NCBI GenBank assembly: GCA_945901855.1
Contig: CAMDLT010000004.1
Span: forward strand, 1-64,000
Direction of reading: 5' to 3'
Source of the DNA: Asaia bogorensis
GTDB taxonomy: Bacteria; Pseudomonadota; Alphaproteobacteria; CACIAM-22H2
Length of the DNA: 64,000 nucleotides
Shown here: piece after piece, positions 31,727 to 40,526 of the stretch
How the letters are laid out: each line of letters opens with the position of its first letter
Position numbering within the stretch: the stretch's first letter is position 1
Position numbers and translations under genes: made by a program
The notes under the pieces: generated by a model
Databases searched by the model: none
What the model was told of the DNA's origin: nothing
The model's input: the letters and a program-made list of their open reading frames with translations, nothing else

Positions 31727-32946
31727 GGCGAAATCCGGCCCGGCAGCACATGCGCAAGGGCCGCACGCAAACCCGCAATATCCTCGGCAAAACTCCAGCG
31801 GTCGATGCGGGCTTTGGACGCAAGGCCCATCGCGGCAAGCTTTGTTTCGCTCGCCAAGACATCGACCAAAGCGCGCGCGAGGTCCGCTTCGTCGTCGGTG
31901 CGGAAGATGGCACCGTTCTCGCCCGGCACGACCAGATCGGGGGCGGCGCCGATCTGGTCGGAGCAGATCACGGCTTTGCCCGCGCACATCACTTCGTTGA
32001 CCACGAGGCCCCAGGCTTCTTGCCCCGAAGGCAGCACGAAAACGTCGGCCAGATCGTAGCAGGCCGGTAGCTCGTTCTGCGTCTTGAAGCCCAGAAACCG
32101 CACCGCATCGGGGCCAAGCAATGCCGCTTGGGCCTCAAGCTCGGCGCGCTGCGGCCCGTCGCCGACAAACACCAGAACGGGATCGCGCAAGGCCGGATCC
32201 TTGGCGACCCGGGCAAAAGCGCGCATCAGCAAGGCGGGGCGTTTGCGCTCGATCAGCTTGGCGCAAAACAGCACCACGGGCCGACCGGGTGCGATGCCGA
32301 GCATTGCCTTGACGGCATCGCGCGTCTTCGCCGCGTTTGCAGCCTGTGCGGCAAAGCGTTCGTTGTCGACCGCGTAGGGCATCAAGAAGATATCGTCGCC
32401 CGACACGCCGTAGTCTTTGTAGTAGTCGCGATTGAACGAACCGATCGCCAGATACGCATCGACGCCAAGCTTCAGCGCTTCGAAAAACGCGCGTTTGGCA
32501 AGGCGTTTTGCGGGCGAGCGCGTCGCCGAAATCGCGTGCGCCTCGTCGCGCAGCAATACTTTGACGCCGCGCTTTTTGGCCGAGAGCATCGCGGCCCAGT
32601 GGCTCGCATGCGCATAGCCGTGGATCCACAGCGCGTCGAACTTTCCGGCGTCCAGTTCGGCCGCAAATCCGCGCGACAAAGGCCGCCACAGATCGAGCGG
32701 CTCCAAAATGCCGGGCGGCGGCTGCGGGTCGAGACGCTGCAGGATCTTGCTCGTGTAGCCTTCGAGCAGCGGCACGTCCCAGACGATCGTCTGTTTGAAA
32801 TCGCCCGCAACAAACGGCCGCGTCGTGAAGTCGGTCCCGAAAAAGACCGAAAACTCGATGTCCGATTGCTGCGCCACGCGCCGCAGCAGCGGCGCCTGGT
32901 AGGGGATCGGGTGCGTCACGAGGTAGGCGAGCTTGAGCTTGGCCAT
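31723..32946 (-). CDS. Glycosyltransferase family 4 (GT-B) protein
   Basis: A 407-residue glycosyltransferase. AYLVTHPIPYQAPLLRRVAQ starts the acceptor domain. The second domain starts near VVLFCAKLIERKRPALLMRA and includes VLVFVGDGPQRAEL, VRFLGFKTQNELPACYDLAD and the donor site VLPSGQEAWGLVVNEVMCAG, with the E-x7-E pattern. The ATG at 32946 has GGAGG seven bases upstream; an ATG six bases earlier (32952) overlaps the asnB stop as ATGA but is only one base from GGAGG. It acts on the cytosolic face in assembling the surface glycan. Confidence 0.88.
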   Translation of the reverse strand: MAKLKLAYLVTHPIPYQAPLLRRVAQQSDIEFSVFFGTDFTTRPFVAGDFKQTIVWDVPLLEGYTSKILQRLDPQPPPGILEPLDLWRPLSRGFAAELDAGKFDALWIHGYAHASHWAAMLSAKKRGVKVLLRDEAHAISATRSPAKRLAKRAFFEALKLGVDAYLAIGSFNRDYYKDYGVSGDDIFLMPYAVDNERFAAQAANAAKTRDAVKAMLGIAPGRPVVLFCAKLIERKRPALLMRAFARVAKDPALRDPVLVFVGDGPQRAELEAQAALLGPDAVRFLGFKTQNELPACYDLADVFVLPSGQEAWGLVVNEVMCAGKAVICSDQIGAAPDLVVPGENGAIFRTDDEADLARALVDVLASETKLAAMGLASKARIDRWSFAEDIAGLRAALAHVLPGRISP

Positions 32947-32948
32947 GT

Positions 32949-34706
32949 TCATGCCTCCGCGAACGCGCGGTATACATGCTGCGCCCAGCCGCGCAGGCCG
33001 CGCAAATGCGCGTGGCCGTCGTCCGCCCCCATCAACCATTCGCGCACCGGCACGACGAACCCCGTCTTGGGCCGGTCGAGCAGTTCGGGCGGAAGCGGCG
33101 GTGCGGGCGTTTGGCCAAGTCCGCGTTTGCCGGGTTCGCCCAACAGCGGCAGGACGTTGGCGAGGAAAACCGGATCGACAAAGGGCACGCGAATTTCGAT
33201 CGAATGCGCCATGCCGGCCCAGTCGCTGTCCCGCAGCAAACGGTCGCGCATGTAGTTGGCGATCTCGAGGGCCGACACTTTCAACCGGTCGCTCGAAATC
33301 GCGCCAAGCCCGCGATCGAGCGTGTCGGGGTAGCCGAGTTCGGCCAAACCGTCCGCCGCCAATTCGCGCGGCAGAAGCTTCGCGATTTCCCAGGGCATGT
33401 GGAGCGCGCGGCGCAGCAAATAGGCGCCCTCGAACGTGCCGCCATATTCGAGCAAGCCCGCGTATTTGGGCGAAGTGAATTGCCCGATCCAGTTCTGCGT
33501 CGCCGCCCGCAGGGGTCGGCCCATAAATCCGAAGGGCGCCGTCTGGCGTACCAGTTTGGGGATCTGCTTGAAACTGGGATAGCCCGCAAAGATCTCGTCG
33601 CCGCCAAGCCCCGACAGCGCCACTTTGAGACCGACGCGTTTGGCCGCTTCGGCCACGAAATACGTGTTGATGCCATCGACCGTGGGCTGGTCCATCGCGG
33701 CAAAAAGCGCCGCGCGCGAACCCGCAAAATGCGCCCGATCGATCCATAGCGTATGCTGGCGTGTCCCGCGCGTACGCGCAAACGCTTCGGCCAGAGCCGT
33801 CTCGTCGTTGCCGGTCCCGCGAAACGCATCGAAGCCGAGAGTCACCGTATCGAGTTGGGCCGCGTTCGTTTCGGCCGCAATGCCGGCCAGTACGGTCGAA
33901 TCGATGCCCGCCGACAAGAACACGCCAACCGGCACGTCGGCGATCATGTGATGGCGCACCGTATCGCGCACGGCATCGCGCAGGCTGGGCGGATTCGCCG
34001 CGCCGTCTGCCAGCGCCGTGCACAGATCGAAATAGGGTATCGGTGTGCCCACGCCGTCGGCATCGATCCACGCGTAGCTGCCCGCAGGCAGGGCCTTGAT
34101 GCCGCGATAAAGCGTATGGGGATCGGGCACATGGCCCCACAGAAAGAAACCGACATGGCCGGCCGGGTTCGGTCGGCGGTCGATCCGGTCGGCGGCGAGC
34201 AGCGCCTTCACCTGGCTCGCGAAGCGCAGCGTACCGCCATCGTCGGCGATGTAGAATGGTTTGATGCCGAAGGGGTCGCGCGCGATCAGCATTTTTCCGC
34301 GAACCGGATCGTGGATCGCAAACGCGAACATGCCGCGCAACCGCTTCAGCATGCCGACACCGTCGCGCGCATAAAGATGCAGCAGAACTTCGGTATCCGA
34401 TGCGGTTTCGAAGACCGCCCCTTGCGCCGTCAGTTCGTCGCGCAAGGCTTGGTAGTTGTAGATCTCGCCGTTGAAGACGATGCGGATCTGGGTTTCCGCC
34501 AGCCGCATCGGCTGGTCGGCCAGACTGCGAAGATCGACGATTGCCAAGCGCCGATGGCCCAAAGCGAGCCGACCGTCGGGCGAAAAATATTCGCCGGTGC
34601 CGTCGGGGCCGCGCAAGGCCATCGCATCGCGCATCGATCGAAGCTCGGCCTCGCGCAAGGCGGGCGCATTGGCCCCGTACGCGAAGGCGCCCGCGATGCC
34701 GCACAT
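32949..34706 (-). CDS. asnB: Asparagine synthase (glutamine-hydrolysing) family protein
   Basis: A 585-residue class II glutamine amidotransferase joined to an ATP-pyrophosphatase synthase domain. Cys2 of MCGIAGAF is the glutaminase nucleophile, and RLAIVDLRS and FNGEIYNYQALR are glutamine-site motifs. The ATP loop is VFLSAGIDSTVLAG (SAGIDS in place of the classic SGGLDS), followed by ALSGLGGDEIFAGYP. In free-standing form it makes asparagine. Inside polysaccharide clusters such homologues often amidate a uronic acid or modify a sugar, which fits here because glycosyltransferases and a flippase surround it. The start at 34706 directly follows the TAG of the methyltransferase. Confidence 0.9.
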   Translation of the reverse strand: MCGIAGAFAYGANAPALREAELRSMRDAMALRGPDGTGEYFSPDGRLALGHRRLAIVDLRSLADQPMRLAETQIRIVFNGEIYNYQALRDELTAQGAVFETASDTEVLLHLYARDGVGMLKRLRGMFAFAIHDPVRGKMLIARDPFGIKPFYIADDGGTLRFASQVKALLAADRIDRRPNPAGHVGFFLWGHVPDPHTLYRGIKALPAGSYAWIDADGVGTPIPYFDLCTALADGAANPPSLRDAVRDTVRHHMIADVPVGVFLSAGIDSTVLAGIAAETNAAQLDTVTLGFDAFRGTGNDETALAEAFARTRGTRQHTLWIDRAHFAGSRAALFAAMDQPTVDGINTYFVAEAAKRVGLKVALSGLGGDEIFAGYPSFKQIPKLVRQTAPFGFMGRPLRAATQNWIGQFTSPKYAGLLEYGGTFEGAYLLRRALHMPWEIAKLLPRELAADGLAELGYPDTLDRGLGAISSDRLKVSALEIANYMRDRLLRDSDWAGMAHSIEIRVPFVDPVFLANVLPLLGEPGKRGLGQTPAPPLPPELLDRPKTGFVVPVREWLMGADDGHAHLRGLRGWAQHVYRAFAEA

Positions 34707-35435
34707 CTATTTCACCGCCACGGCGTAGAGATTTTGCGTCAGCACGCGATGGTCGCGCGAGCCCGTTTCCGCCACCAGGTAGAACCGCAAGCATGCGCGG
34801 ATGCAGCGCCACGCGACGTAGCGCACGGCGCTTTTGAATCCGTGCACGGCGGGCGGATCTTCGAAGCTGTCAATGCGGCTCCATCCCGAGGCAAGAAAAA
34901 GCTGGGCGAGGCTCTCGGGCGTGAATGCGATTTCGTGCGTAAAATCCGAATAGATCATCAGCGTGCCGAATGGCGAGGCGCCGTTTGGCACGTGCAAGAT
35001 CAAACGTCCGCCGGGTTTGAGCACGCGCGCGATCTGGTCGATCGCCTCGACGATCTCGTCGCGCGTGAGATGTTCCAGCACGTCGAACGCGACCACCGCG
35101 TCGAGGCTGTCGGCGGGCGTTTGGGCCAAGGCTTCCATCAGTTGGCCTTCGCGGATCCCGTCGATGCCAAGCTTGCGCGCCGCCGCGACTTGGGCGGGCG
35201 ATCCGTCTACGCCCATCATGTGCGCGTAGCCTGCAAGGCGCGCAAAATGCAGCAAGGCGCCGTGCCCGCAGCCCAGTTCCAAAATGCGCGCAGCCTTGTC
35301 GGCGGGAAAATGCGCCTCGATCAGACGCTTGAGGTTGGCCGCACGCGGCGCCAACCCGGCCAGCGTTTCGGGCGCCAGCGGCGCGTTGGTCGCCGACGTG
35401 TATTTGGCGTAGATGCGTTGACGATAAACGTTCAT
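34707..35435 (-). CDS. Class I SAM methyltransferase (paralogue of the one at 36583)
   Basis: A 242-residue methyltransferase. The SAM loop is ILELGCGHGALL near 50, motif II GVDGSPAQVAAA, motif IV DAVVAFDVLEHL near 111, and VLKPGGRLILHVPNG follows. Its C-terminal 70 residues match the methyltransferase at 36583-37329: both share HG-(F/L)-KSAVR-(Y/F)-V and AETG. It likely methylates a sugar or glycan chain end. The ATG at 35435 overlaps the upstream glycosyltransferase stop. Confidence 0.87.
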   Translation of the reverse strand: MNVYRQRIYAKYTSATNAPLAPETLAGLAPRAANLKRLIEAHFPADKAARILELGCGHGALLHFARLAGYAHMMGVDGSPAQVAAARKLGIDGIREGQLMEALAQTPADSLDAVVAFDVLEHLTRDEIVEAIDQIARVLKPGGRLILHVPNGASPFGTLMIYSDFTHEIAFTPESLAQLFLASGWSRIDSFEDPPAVHGFKSAVRYVAWRCIRACLRFYLVAETGSRDHRVLTQNLYAVAVK

Positions 35436-36574
35436 GCCGCGCTCGCCAGCGAAGCATCCGTAAAACGGACAAGCAGCCGTTCTTGCTGTTCGACGTAACG
35501 CTCAAAAGCAAAAAGCTTTTCGACGGTCCGAACGCCCGCATCGCCCATGCGCATGCACAAAGCCGGATCGTCGCGAAGCGTGCCGAGTGCAGCCGCGATC
35601 GCAGCGACATCGAGCGGTGCAAGCGCAAATCCGCATGGATCGCCCGCATCGATCGCTTCGGGGGAGCCGTCTTCGTTGCCGCACAAAAACGCAGTTCCGC
35701 ACGCAGCCGCCTCGATGAGGCCGAGCGGTACCGCCTCGCCCCAGCCAGGTCCGCCGCGCGCGATCAAGGTCGCAACGTCGGCGGCGGCGTAGAGGATCGG
35801 CAGATGGTCTTGCGGTGCGCGGCCCGTGAAGCGAACTTGGTCGCCCAAGTTTTGCGCCTGCGCGAATGCCGCCATAGCGTCGCGGTCGGGACCCGAGCCC
35901 ACGACGATATACACGATGTGCGGATCGCTGAGTTTGGCGATCGCTTCCATCGTCTGGCGTTGGCCTTTATTCGGCGGCAGCAGCATCGCAGCCACGGTCG
36001 TCACAACGAATTTGTCGGCAAGGTCGCTCCATCCGTAGTCCGCGCCAAGCTTGGCGCGCGCAGCCCCTTTGGCCATCGGCTTGAAAAAGGCCACGTCGAC
36101 CGGATCGTAGAGCAACCCTGTGGGCGGCACGAAGCTGCGATACTTGGGCATCCAGTCGATCGTGTATTGGCAATCGGCGATGACAAGGTCGGCGGCCGCA
36201 AACGCAGCTTCGCGCAACGCAGGCAGCTTGGCCAGGATATCGATGTTGTAGACATTGACCGTGTAGGGCGTTCCCGACATTTTTTTGACAAGCCAGCCCA
36301 GCCCCGCGAGATAGACGTGATTGAGCATGACAAGATCGAAGCGCCCGCGTGCGGCGATCGCTTCGCGCACCAGGGTTGCAACCGCGCCCAAGCGATTGCC
36401 AAAGGGCAGCTTGCGGTCGGCAATGCCAGTCGCGAGGCCAGGTCCGGTCTGCTTGTCGATCGACACGATCTCAAGCTTGTGACCGAGCTTTTTCAGGGCC
36501 GCGATCTGGTAGCGGCTGTAGGTGGCGATGCCGCCATAGCCTTCAATGTCGAAGCCAAGAAAAAGAATGCGCAT
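35432..36574 (-). CDS. Glycosyltransferase family 4 (GT-B) protein
   Basis: A 380-residue glycosyltransferase. It opens with ILFLGFDIEGYGGIATYSRY, the glycine-rich acceptor-domain start. VVTTVAAMLLPPNKGQRQTM begins the donor domain, IVYIVVGSGPDRDAM and VRFTGRAPQDHLPILYAAAD follow, and WGEAVPLGLIEAAACGTAFL carries the E-x7-E donor site. It lies between two paralogous methyltransferase genes, overlapping the following one by four bases, with eight bases after the preceding one. Confidence 0.88.
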   Translation of the reverse strand: MRILFLGFDIEGYGGIATYSRYQIAALKKLGHKLEIVSIDKQTGPGLATGIADRKLPFGNRLGAVATLVREAIAARGRFDLVMLNHVYLAGLGWLVKKMSGTPYTVNVYNIDILAKLPALREAAFAAADLVIADCQYTIDWMPKYRSFVPPTGLLYDPVDVAFFKPMAKGAARAKLGADYGWSDLADKFVVTTVAAMLLPPNKGQRQTMEAIAKLSDPHIVYIVVGSGPDRDAMAAFAQAQNLGDQVRFTGRAPQDHLPILYAAADVATLIARGGPGWGEAVPLGLIEAAACGTAFLCGNEDGSPEAIDAGDPCGFALAPLDVAAIAAALGTLRDDPALCMRMGDAGVRTVEKLFAFERYVEQQERLLVRFTDASLASAA

Positions 36575-36582
36575 CTCAAAGC

Positions 36583-37329
36583 CTATTTGCGCGCCACGGC
36601 CACGAAGGTCTGGCTGAAAATCGCATCCTTGCCAGTTTCGCCGGTTTCGGCCGCCATGACCAGCCGCAGAACGCCGCGCACGATCTTCCACAGTACAAAG
36701 CGCACGGCGCTTTTAAGGCCGTGCGCGATCGGTTGATCTTCGAAACACGCCACATTCTTGAAGTCGCACACGAGCAGCAGTTGCTCGATCGAGCGGCGCG
36801 TAAAGGAGCCGGTCGCCATAATGTCCCAATAGCGCACGCGGCCGCTGAACAGCGCCTCGCCGTTGGGCAAATGGAGGATAAACCGCCCGCCCGGCTTCAG
36901 CACCCGGCGCACTTCGTCGGCAAGGCGCAGCTGCGTCGCCGGATCAAAATAATGGTAGAGATCGAACAGCACGATGGCGTCGACGCTGTCGGCCGGGGCC
37001 GCGCGCAATTCGGCCATCAAGTCGCCCTGGCGCACGCCGTCGATCTTGAGGGTTTGGGCCATCGCGACCTGTTCGGGGCTGGCATCGACGCCTTCGACCT
37101 GACGATAGCCCAAACGACGCGCCCCCCACACGATGGCGCCATGCCCGCAGCCAAGATCGACGATGCGCGCATCTTTGTCGGGCGGGAAATGGTTGCCAAC
37201 GAAGCGCTGCAGAAACGGCCAGCGCCGGTCGAGATTGGCGGCCGCATCCGAAACGGCGGCGTGCGTCGAGACATAGCGGGCAAGAAAGCGCTGGCGCCAG
37301 TCGGTTGCGGGGTTCTGTTCGTGTTCCAT
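36583..37329 (-). CDS. Class I SAM methyltransferase (paralogue of the one at 34707)
   Basis: A 248-residue methyltransferase. Motifs are RIVDLGCGHGAIVWGARRLG near 55, VEGVDASPEQVAMAQ, DAIVLFDLYHYFDP and VLKPGGRFILHLPNGEAL. The ATG at 37329 gives MEHEQNP; upstream TTG and other codons would push the start into the previous gene, whose stop is at 37358. The sequence is similar to the neighbour at 34707 across most of its length, pointing to a duplication with later insertion of the glycosyltransferase between them. Confidence 0.87.
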   Translation of the reverse strand: MEHEQNPATDWRQRFLARYVSTHAAVSDAAANLDRRWPFLQRFVGNHFPPDKDARIVDLGCGHGAIVWGARRLGYRQVEGVDASPEQVAMAQTLKIDGVRQGDLMAELRAAPADSVDAIVLFDLYHYFDPATQLRLADEVRRVLKPGGRFILHLPNGEALFSGRVRYWDIMATGSFTRRSIEQLLLVCDFKNVACFEDQPIAHGLKSAVRFVLWKIVRGVLRLVMAAETGETGKDAIFSQTFVAVARK

Positions 37330-37357
37330 CTGGTTCTTTTCCACGCCTCTCAACGGT

Positions 37358-37822
37358 TCAGCCGCCAAAGCATTCCCGGCGAACCATCAGCTGGTCGGGT
37401 TCGCGCATCATCGCGGCATCTTCCTGCTGGTCGTTCAAGACCATGACAAATCGGTCGGCGACCGCGCGCACGCGGCCCTGGCTCGCCACCAGCCATTCGA
37501 AGCGCACGATCCGCCGCCGCCGGTCGGCGGGATCGGGCTCGATCGCCAGAATGCGCGCATGCGGCCCCGGCCCATCGAGCAGGACCGGATCGACCGACAT
37601 CTCCGACGCTCCGAACGTGCCCGATTCGAGCAGCACGAGCTTGAGGCCTTCAATGCAGTCGAGTGCTGGATCCGGCAGCCGCCAGCCCGCGAGTTCGAGC
37701 GCCAGAAAATCGAGCGCCAGCGCCATTTCGGTGCCACGCGCATCGCGTTGGGCGCTGGCCGGCACCGCCGCACCCGCAAGCAAAACGAAAACCGACAAGA
37801 TATAGGCGTGGATGGATCGCAT
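37358..37822 (-). CDS. Hypothetical secreted protein
   Basis: A 154-residue protein I do not recognise. Residues 1-24 are a clear Sec signal (hydrophobic core YILSVFVLLAGAAVPASA, cleavage before QRD). The mature part is acidic to neutral, with cysteines near residues 56 and 152 that could pair, and a segment of alternating hydrophobics (RIVRFEWLVASQGRVRAVAD) suggesting beta structure. It is the first gene of the minus-strand glycan cluster, 28 bases before the methyltransferase, so it may be a periplasmic accessory factor; that is context only. Confidence 0.7.
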   Translation of the reverse strand: MRSIHAYILSVFVLLAGAAVPASAQRDARGTEMALALDFLALELAGWRLPDPALDCIEGLKLVLLESGTFGASEMSVDPVLLDGPGPHARILAIEPDPADRRRRIVRFEWLVASQGRVRAVADRFVMVLNDQQEDAAMMREPDQLMVRRECFGG

Positions 37823-37963
37823 AGGAGCCCTCGAGGCGCGCGGGGCTAGGTAGCGCGTTCGCCCGCAAGCGGCAAGCGGCCTTTATGCCGACGCCGCCAA
37901 ATACCGCCAAAAATCGACACGATGCTTGTCCCGAACGGGCAATTCGGGCTACCACGCTTGCCC

Positions 37964-38494
37964 ATGAAAAGCTCCGCCTCCCCAGCCGATTTCAAGCATG
38001 CCATGCGGCGCCTCGCGGCGGGCGTCACCTTGGTGACAACGGCAGGTCGCCGTGGGCGGGCGGGGCTGACCGCCACGGCCGTTTGCTCGCTGTCGGCCGA
38101 TCCGCCGCGCGTGCTGGTGTGCGTAAACCGCGATTCCGCCCCCAATCGCGCGATTGCAGCCGCAAAGCGCTTTTGCGTGAACGTGCTGGGGACCCGCCAT
38201 CGCGCCCTCGCGCTGCGTTTTGCCGGTGCCACGGGCGTGCAGGGCGAAGAGCGTTTTGCCAAAGGCACCTGGACCGTCGGGGTCACCGGAGCACCCGTGC
38301 TGGCCGACGCACTGGCGAGCTTCGATTGCGCGGTGGTCGAAGCCATCGAGTCCGGTACGCACACGATTTTTGTCGGCGCCGTGCGGGCAATCGAAACCCA
38401 CGCCAAAGGCGCTCCGCTGATATATGCCAGCGGCGCCTTCGGCACGCTGGCAAAAGGCAAAAAGACGGGCGCCAAACCCAAAACGCCCAAATGA
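37964..38494 (+). CDS. Flavin reductase-like (FMN-binding split barrel) protein
   Basis: A 176-residue protein of the flavin reductase-like domain family, which uses NAD(P)H to reduce FMN or FAD for a partner monooxygenase, or binds FMN itself. FKHAMRRLAAGVTLVTT is the typical entry, GLTATAVCSLSADPPRVLVC the flavin-binding strand and loop, and VNRDSAPNRAI and FCVNVL follow. The ATG at 37964 fits the usual length; an in-frame ATG at 37922 would add 14 residues. Its TGA overlaps the transporter start (ATGA). No monooxygenase lies beside it. Confidence 0.85.
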   Translation: MKSSASPADFKHAMRRLAAGVTLVTTAGRRGRAGLTATAVCSLSADPPRVLVCVNRDSAPNRAIAAAKRFCVNVLGTRHRALALRFAGATGVQGEERFAKGTWTVGVTGAPVLADALASFDCAVVEAIESGTHTIFVGAVRAIETHAKGAPLIYASGAFGTLAKGKKTGAKPKTPK

Positions 38495-39720
38495 GAGCCT
38501 TTGCCCCGCTGCGCGAACCTATTTTTGCGCGGCTATGGAGCAGTCTCGCAATTTTTACGATGGGGGACGAGCTTTATCGCGTTGCCTTGGTCTGGCTCGC
38601 AGTCGAGTTGGTCGGACGCCAAGCGGGGTACCTGGGCGCGCTTCAGTCAAGCTGCATGATGCTCGGCGCTATTTTTGGCGGCCGTCTGGCCGACGCAATC
38701 AACCAACGGCGCGCGATGTCGATCCTACTCGCAACGGGGGCGCTGGCGGCTCTCATCCCGCCAATCGCTTGGGATTTAGGATATGCAAGCTTTTGGGCAT
38801 TGCTGGTGCCGGCCGTTTGGATCGCGCTAATGCGCGCCCAGCTCGAGCCTGGCGTGCAAAGCAGCTTGCCGATTCTAGTTCCCGATCGCGACACGCTGTT
38901 TGCTGCCAATGGCCTGATCGACGGCGTGCGGCGCATGGCGCGCATTACCGGCCCGATGCTGGCGGCGGCGCTGGCGCTGTCAATGCCGGTACACGAGCTG
39001 TTTTATTTCTATGCGCTGGCGCTCCTGATCGCGGCATTCATGCTGCTGCGCGTCGGCGCCATGCTGCCCGCGCGCGAGGGGCGGGGCGATGGCGGCTTTT
39101 TGGTGGGATTTCGCCTCGTCCGCGCCGACAAGACGTTGCGCCATATTCTCACGCTCAAATGCTGCACGGACGGGCTGTGGGTCGTGGTGATCGGCTTTGG
39201 CTTGCCGCTGATCGTCGAGCAGCGCGGCGCCACATGGGCAGGGCTCTCGGGCGTGGGCGCTTACGGCACGGGGCTGGCCGCTTACGGGATCGCGAATATT
39301 TTGTCGTCGATCCTGGTGGGCTCGCTCAAACCCTCGATCGAGCCCGGCCGGATGTTTGCGGGCAATGTGTTGATGGGCGTTGGGCTTGCGTGCGTGGGGG
39401 CGGGCGCTGTTTTCGCCAGCGACACGCTGCTGCTACCGGCCATGTATGCGGGGTTGGCTTTGGCGGCGCTCGGGCCGCCGTTTTTCGACGTGCCGCTGGC
39501 CTTGCGCATCCAGCTTGCGGGCGGACCGTCCGCGCCGCGCGCGGCCGTGGCGAGCGTGCATCGCGTGCGTATCGTCTCGGCCTTTGCCGGAATTGTCGTG
39601 GCGGGCGCGCTCTCGCCCACATTGTTCGGCGTGCTGGGCACCGGGCCGACAATGGCGGCAGCGGGTGTCGCTTGCGCAGCTGCAAGCCTTGCCATGCGCT
39701 GGCGCGTTTTGCGCGGCTAG
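38491..39720 (+). CDS. MFS transporter
   Basis: A 409-residue major facilitator with about 12 helices. The loop 2-3 signature is present as GAIFGGRLADAINQRRAMS (about 57-75, G-x3-D-x3-x-R-R type). The family resembles the enterobactin exporter EntS / MFS_3 group by its start FARLWSSLAIFTMGDELYRV. The substrate is unknown. It is coupled to the flavin reductase gene. The codon usage and GC pattern look like those of the neighbours. Confidence 0.85.
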   Translation: MRAFAPLREPIFARLWSSLAIFTMGDELYRVALVWLAVELVGRQAGYLGALQSSCMMLGAIFGGRLADAINQRRAMSILLATGALAALIPPIAWDLGYASFWALLVPAVWIALMRAQLEPGVQSSLPILVPDRDTLFAANGLIDGVRRMARITGPMLAAALALSMPVHELFYFYALALLIAAFMLLRVGAMLPAREGRGDGGFLVGFRLVRADKTLRHILTLKCCTDGLWVVVIGFGLPLIVEQRGATWAGLSGVGAYGTGLAAYGIANILSSILVGSLKPSIEPGRMFAGNVLMGVGLACVGAGAVFASDTLLLPAMYAGLALAALGPPFFDVPLALRIQLAGGPSAPRAAVASVHRVRIVSAFAGIVVAGALSPTLFGVLGTGPTMAAAGVACAAASLAMRWRVLRG

Positions 39721-39819
39721 AGCGAATGCCGTTCGCACGGGCTCACGGCAACCGCTCTGGCTGTTTAGTTTGCCTCGTTGTCCGGGGCGCCAGGTGATTC
39801 CATCTGACTTGAAAATACT

Positions 39820-40468
39820 TCAGCGGCGCAAGATCTCGCGCGCCGCAGCGTCGGGGCCTTGCCAGCCGATATGTTCAAGCGTTGGCATGTCGCTGTCTTC
39901 GGCCGCATGGCCGATGCACAAATAAGCCACCAGCGCCCACTCTTGCGGCACGTCGAGCAGCGCCACGACGCGGCGCGGTTCGACGATCGATACCCAGCCC
40001 ACGCGAACGCCACGCGCGCGCGCCGCAAGCCACAGACCATGGACCGCGCACACGGCCGAATAGCGCAGCGTTTCTGCCATCGTGGTCCGGCCAAGCGCGT
40101 GCCCGGCGACGGTCGCTTCGTCGCACAAAACCGCCATCTGCACGGGCGCGTCGTCGAGACCGGCGAGCTTCAAGCGTGCATAGAGAGATGCCTTCTCGCC
40201 GCTGTAGTCGGCCAAGGCAGCGTCGTTGCAGCGTTCGAATTCGGCGCGAATGTCGGCTCGGCGCGCTTTGTCGTTGACCGCCACAAAGCGCCAGGGCTGG
40301 CTGTTGCCGACCGACGGGGCCAAGGCCGCGCGGGCCACCAATGTTTCGAGCATGTCCGTCGGCAACGCATCGCGCTTGAAGGCGCGCAACGTCGCGCCGC
40401 CACAGCATAAGCGCATCCAGCGTGGCGCAAAACGCGGCATCGAAGTCGGGCAGCGACGGCTTGGTCAT
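39820..40468 (-). pseudogene. bluB: bluB (5,6-dimethylbenzimidazole synthase) with a one-base frameshift
   Basis: BluB breaks down FMNH2 to make DMB, the lower ligand of cobalamin. The N-terminal part reads from ATG 40468 in one frame: MTKPSLPDFDAAFCATLDAL and then LWRRDV. The rest continues one frame over as AFKRDALPTDMLETL and keeps BluB motifs: APSVGNSQPWRF, DAALADYSGEKASLYARLK, LRYSAVCAVHGLWLAARARG and VGWVSIVEPRRVVALLDVP. Removing one G from GTTGCGCGCC (40381-40390) joins the halves as RRDV-R-AFKRD, the expected family sequence. Alternatively a shortened 206-residue product could start inside, but it would lose the FMN-contacting RRDVR arm. A sequencing error is a real possibility. Confidence 0.75.
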
Positions 40469-40526
40469 CGGCGCATAAGCCGCTAAGATCGCATCAACAT
40501 CAAGCAAACAGGGAGACACCAGCGCC

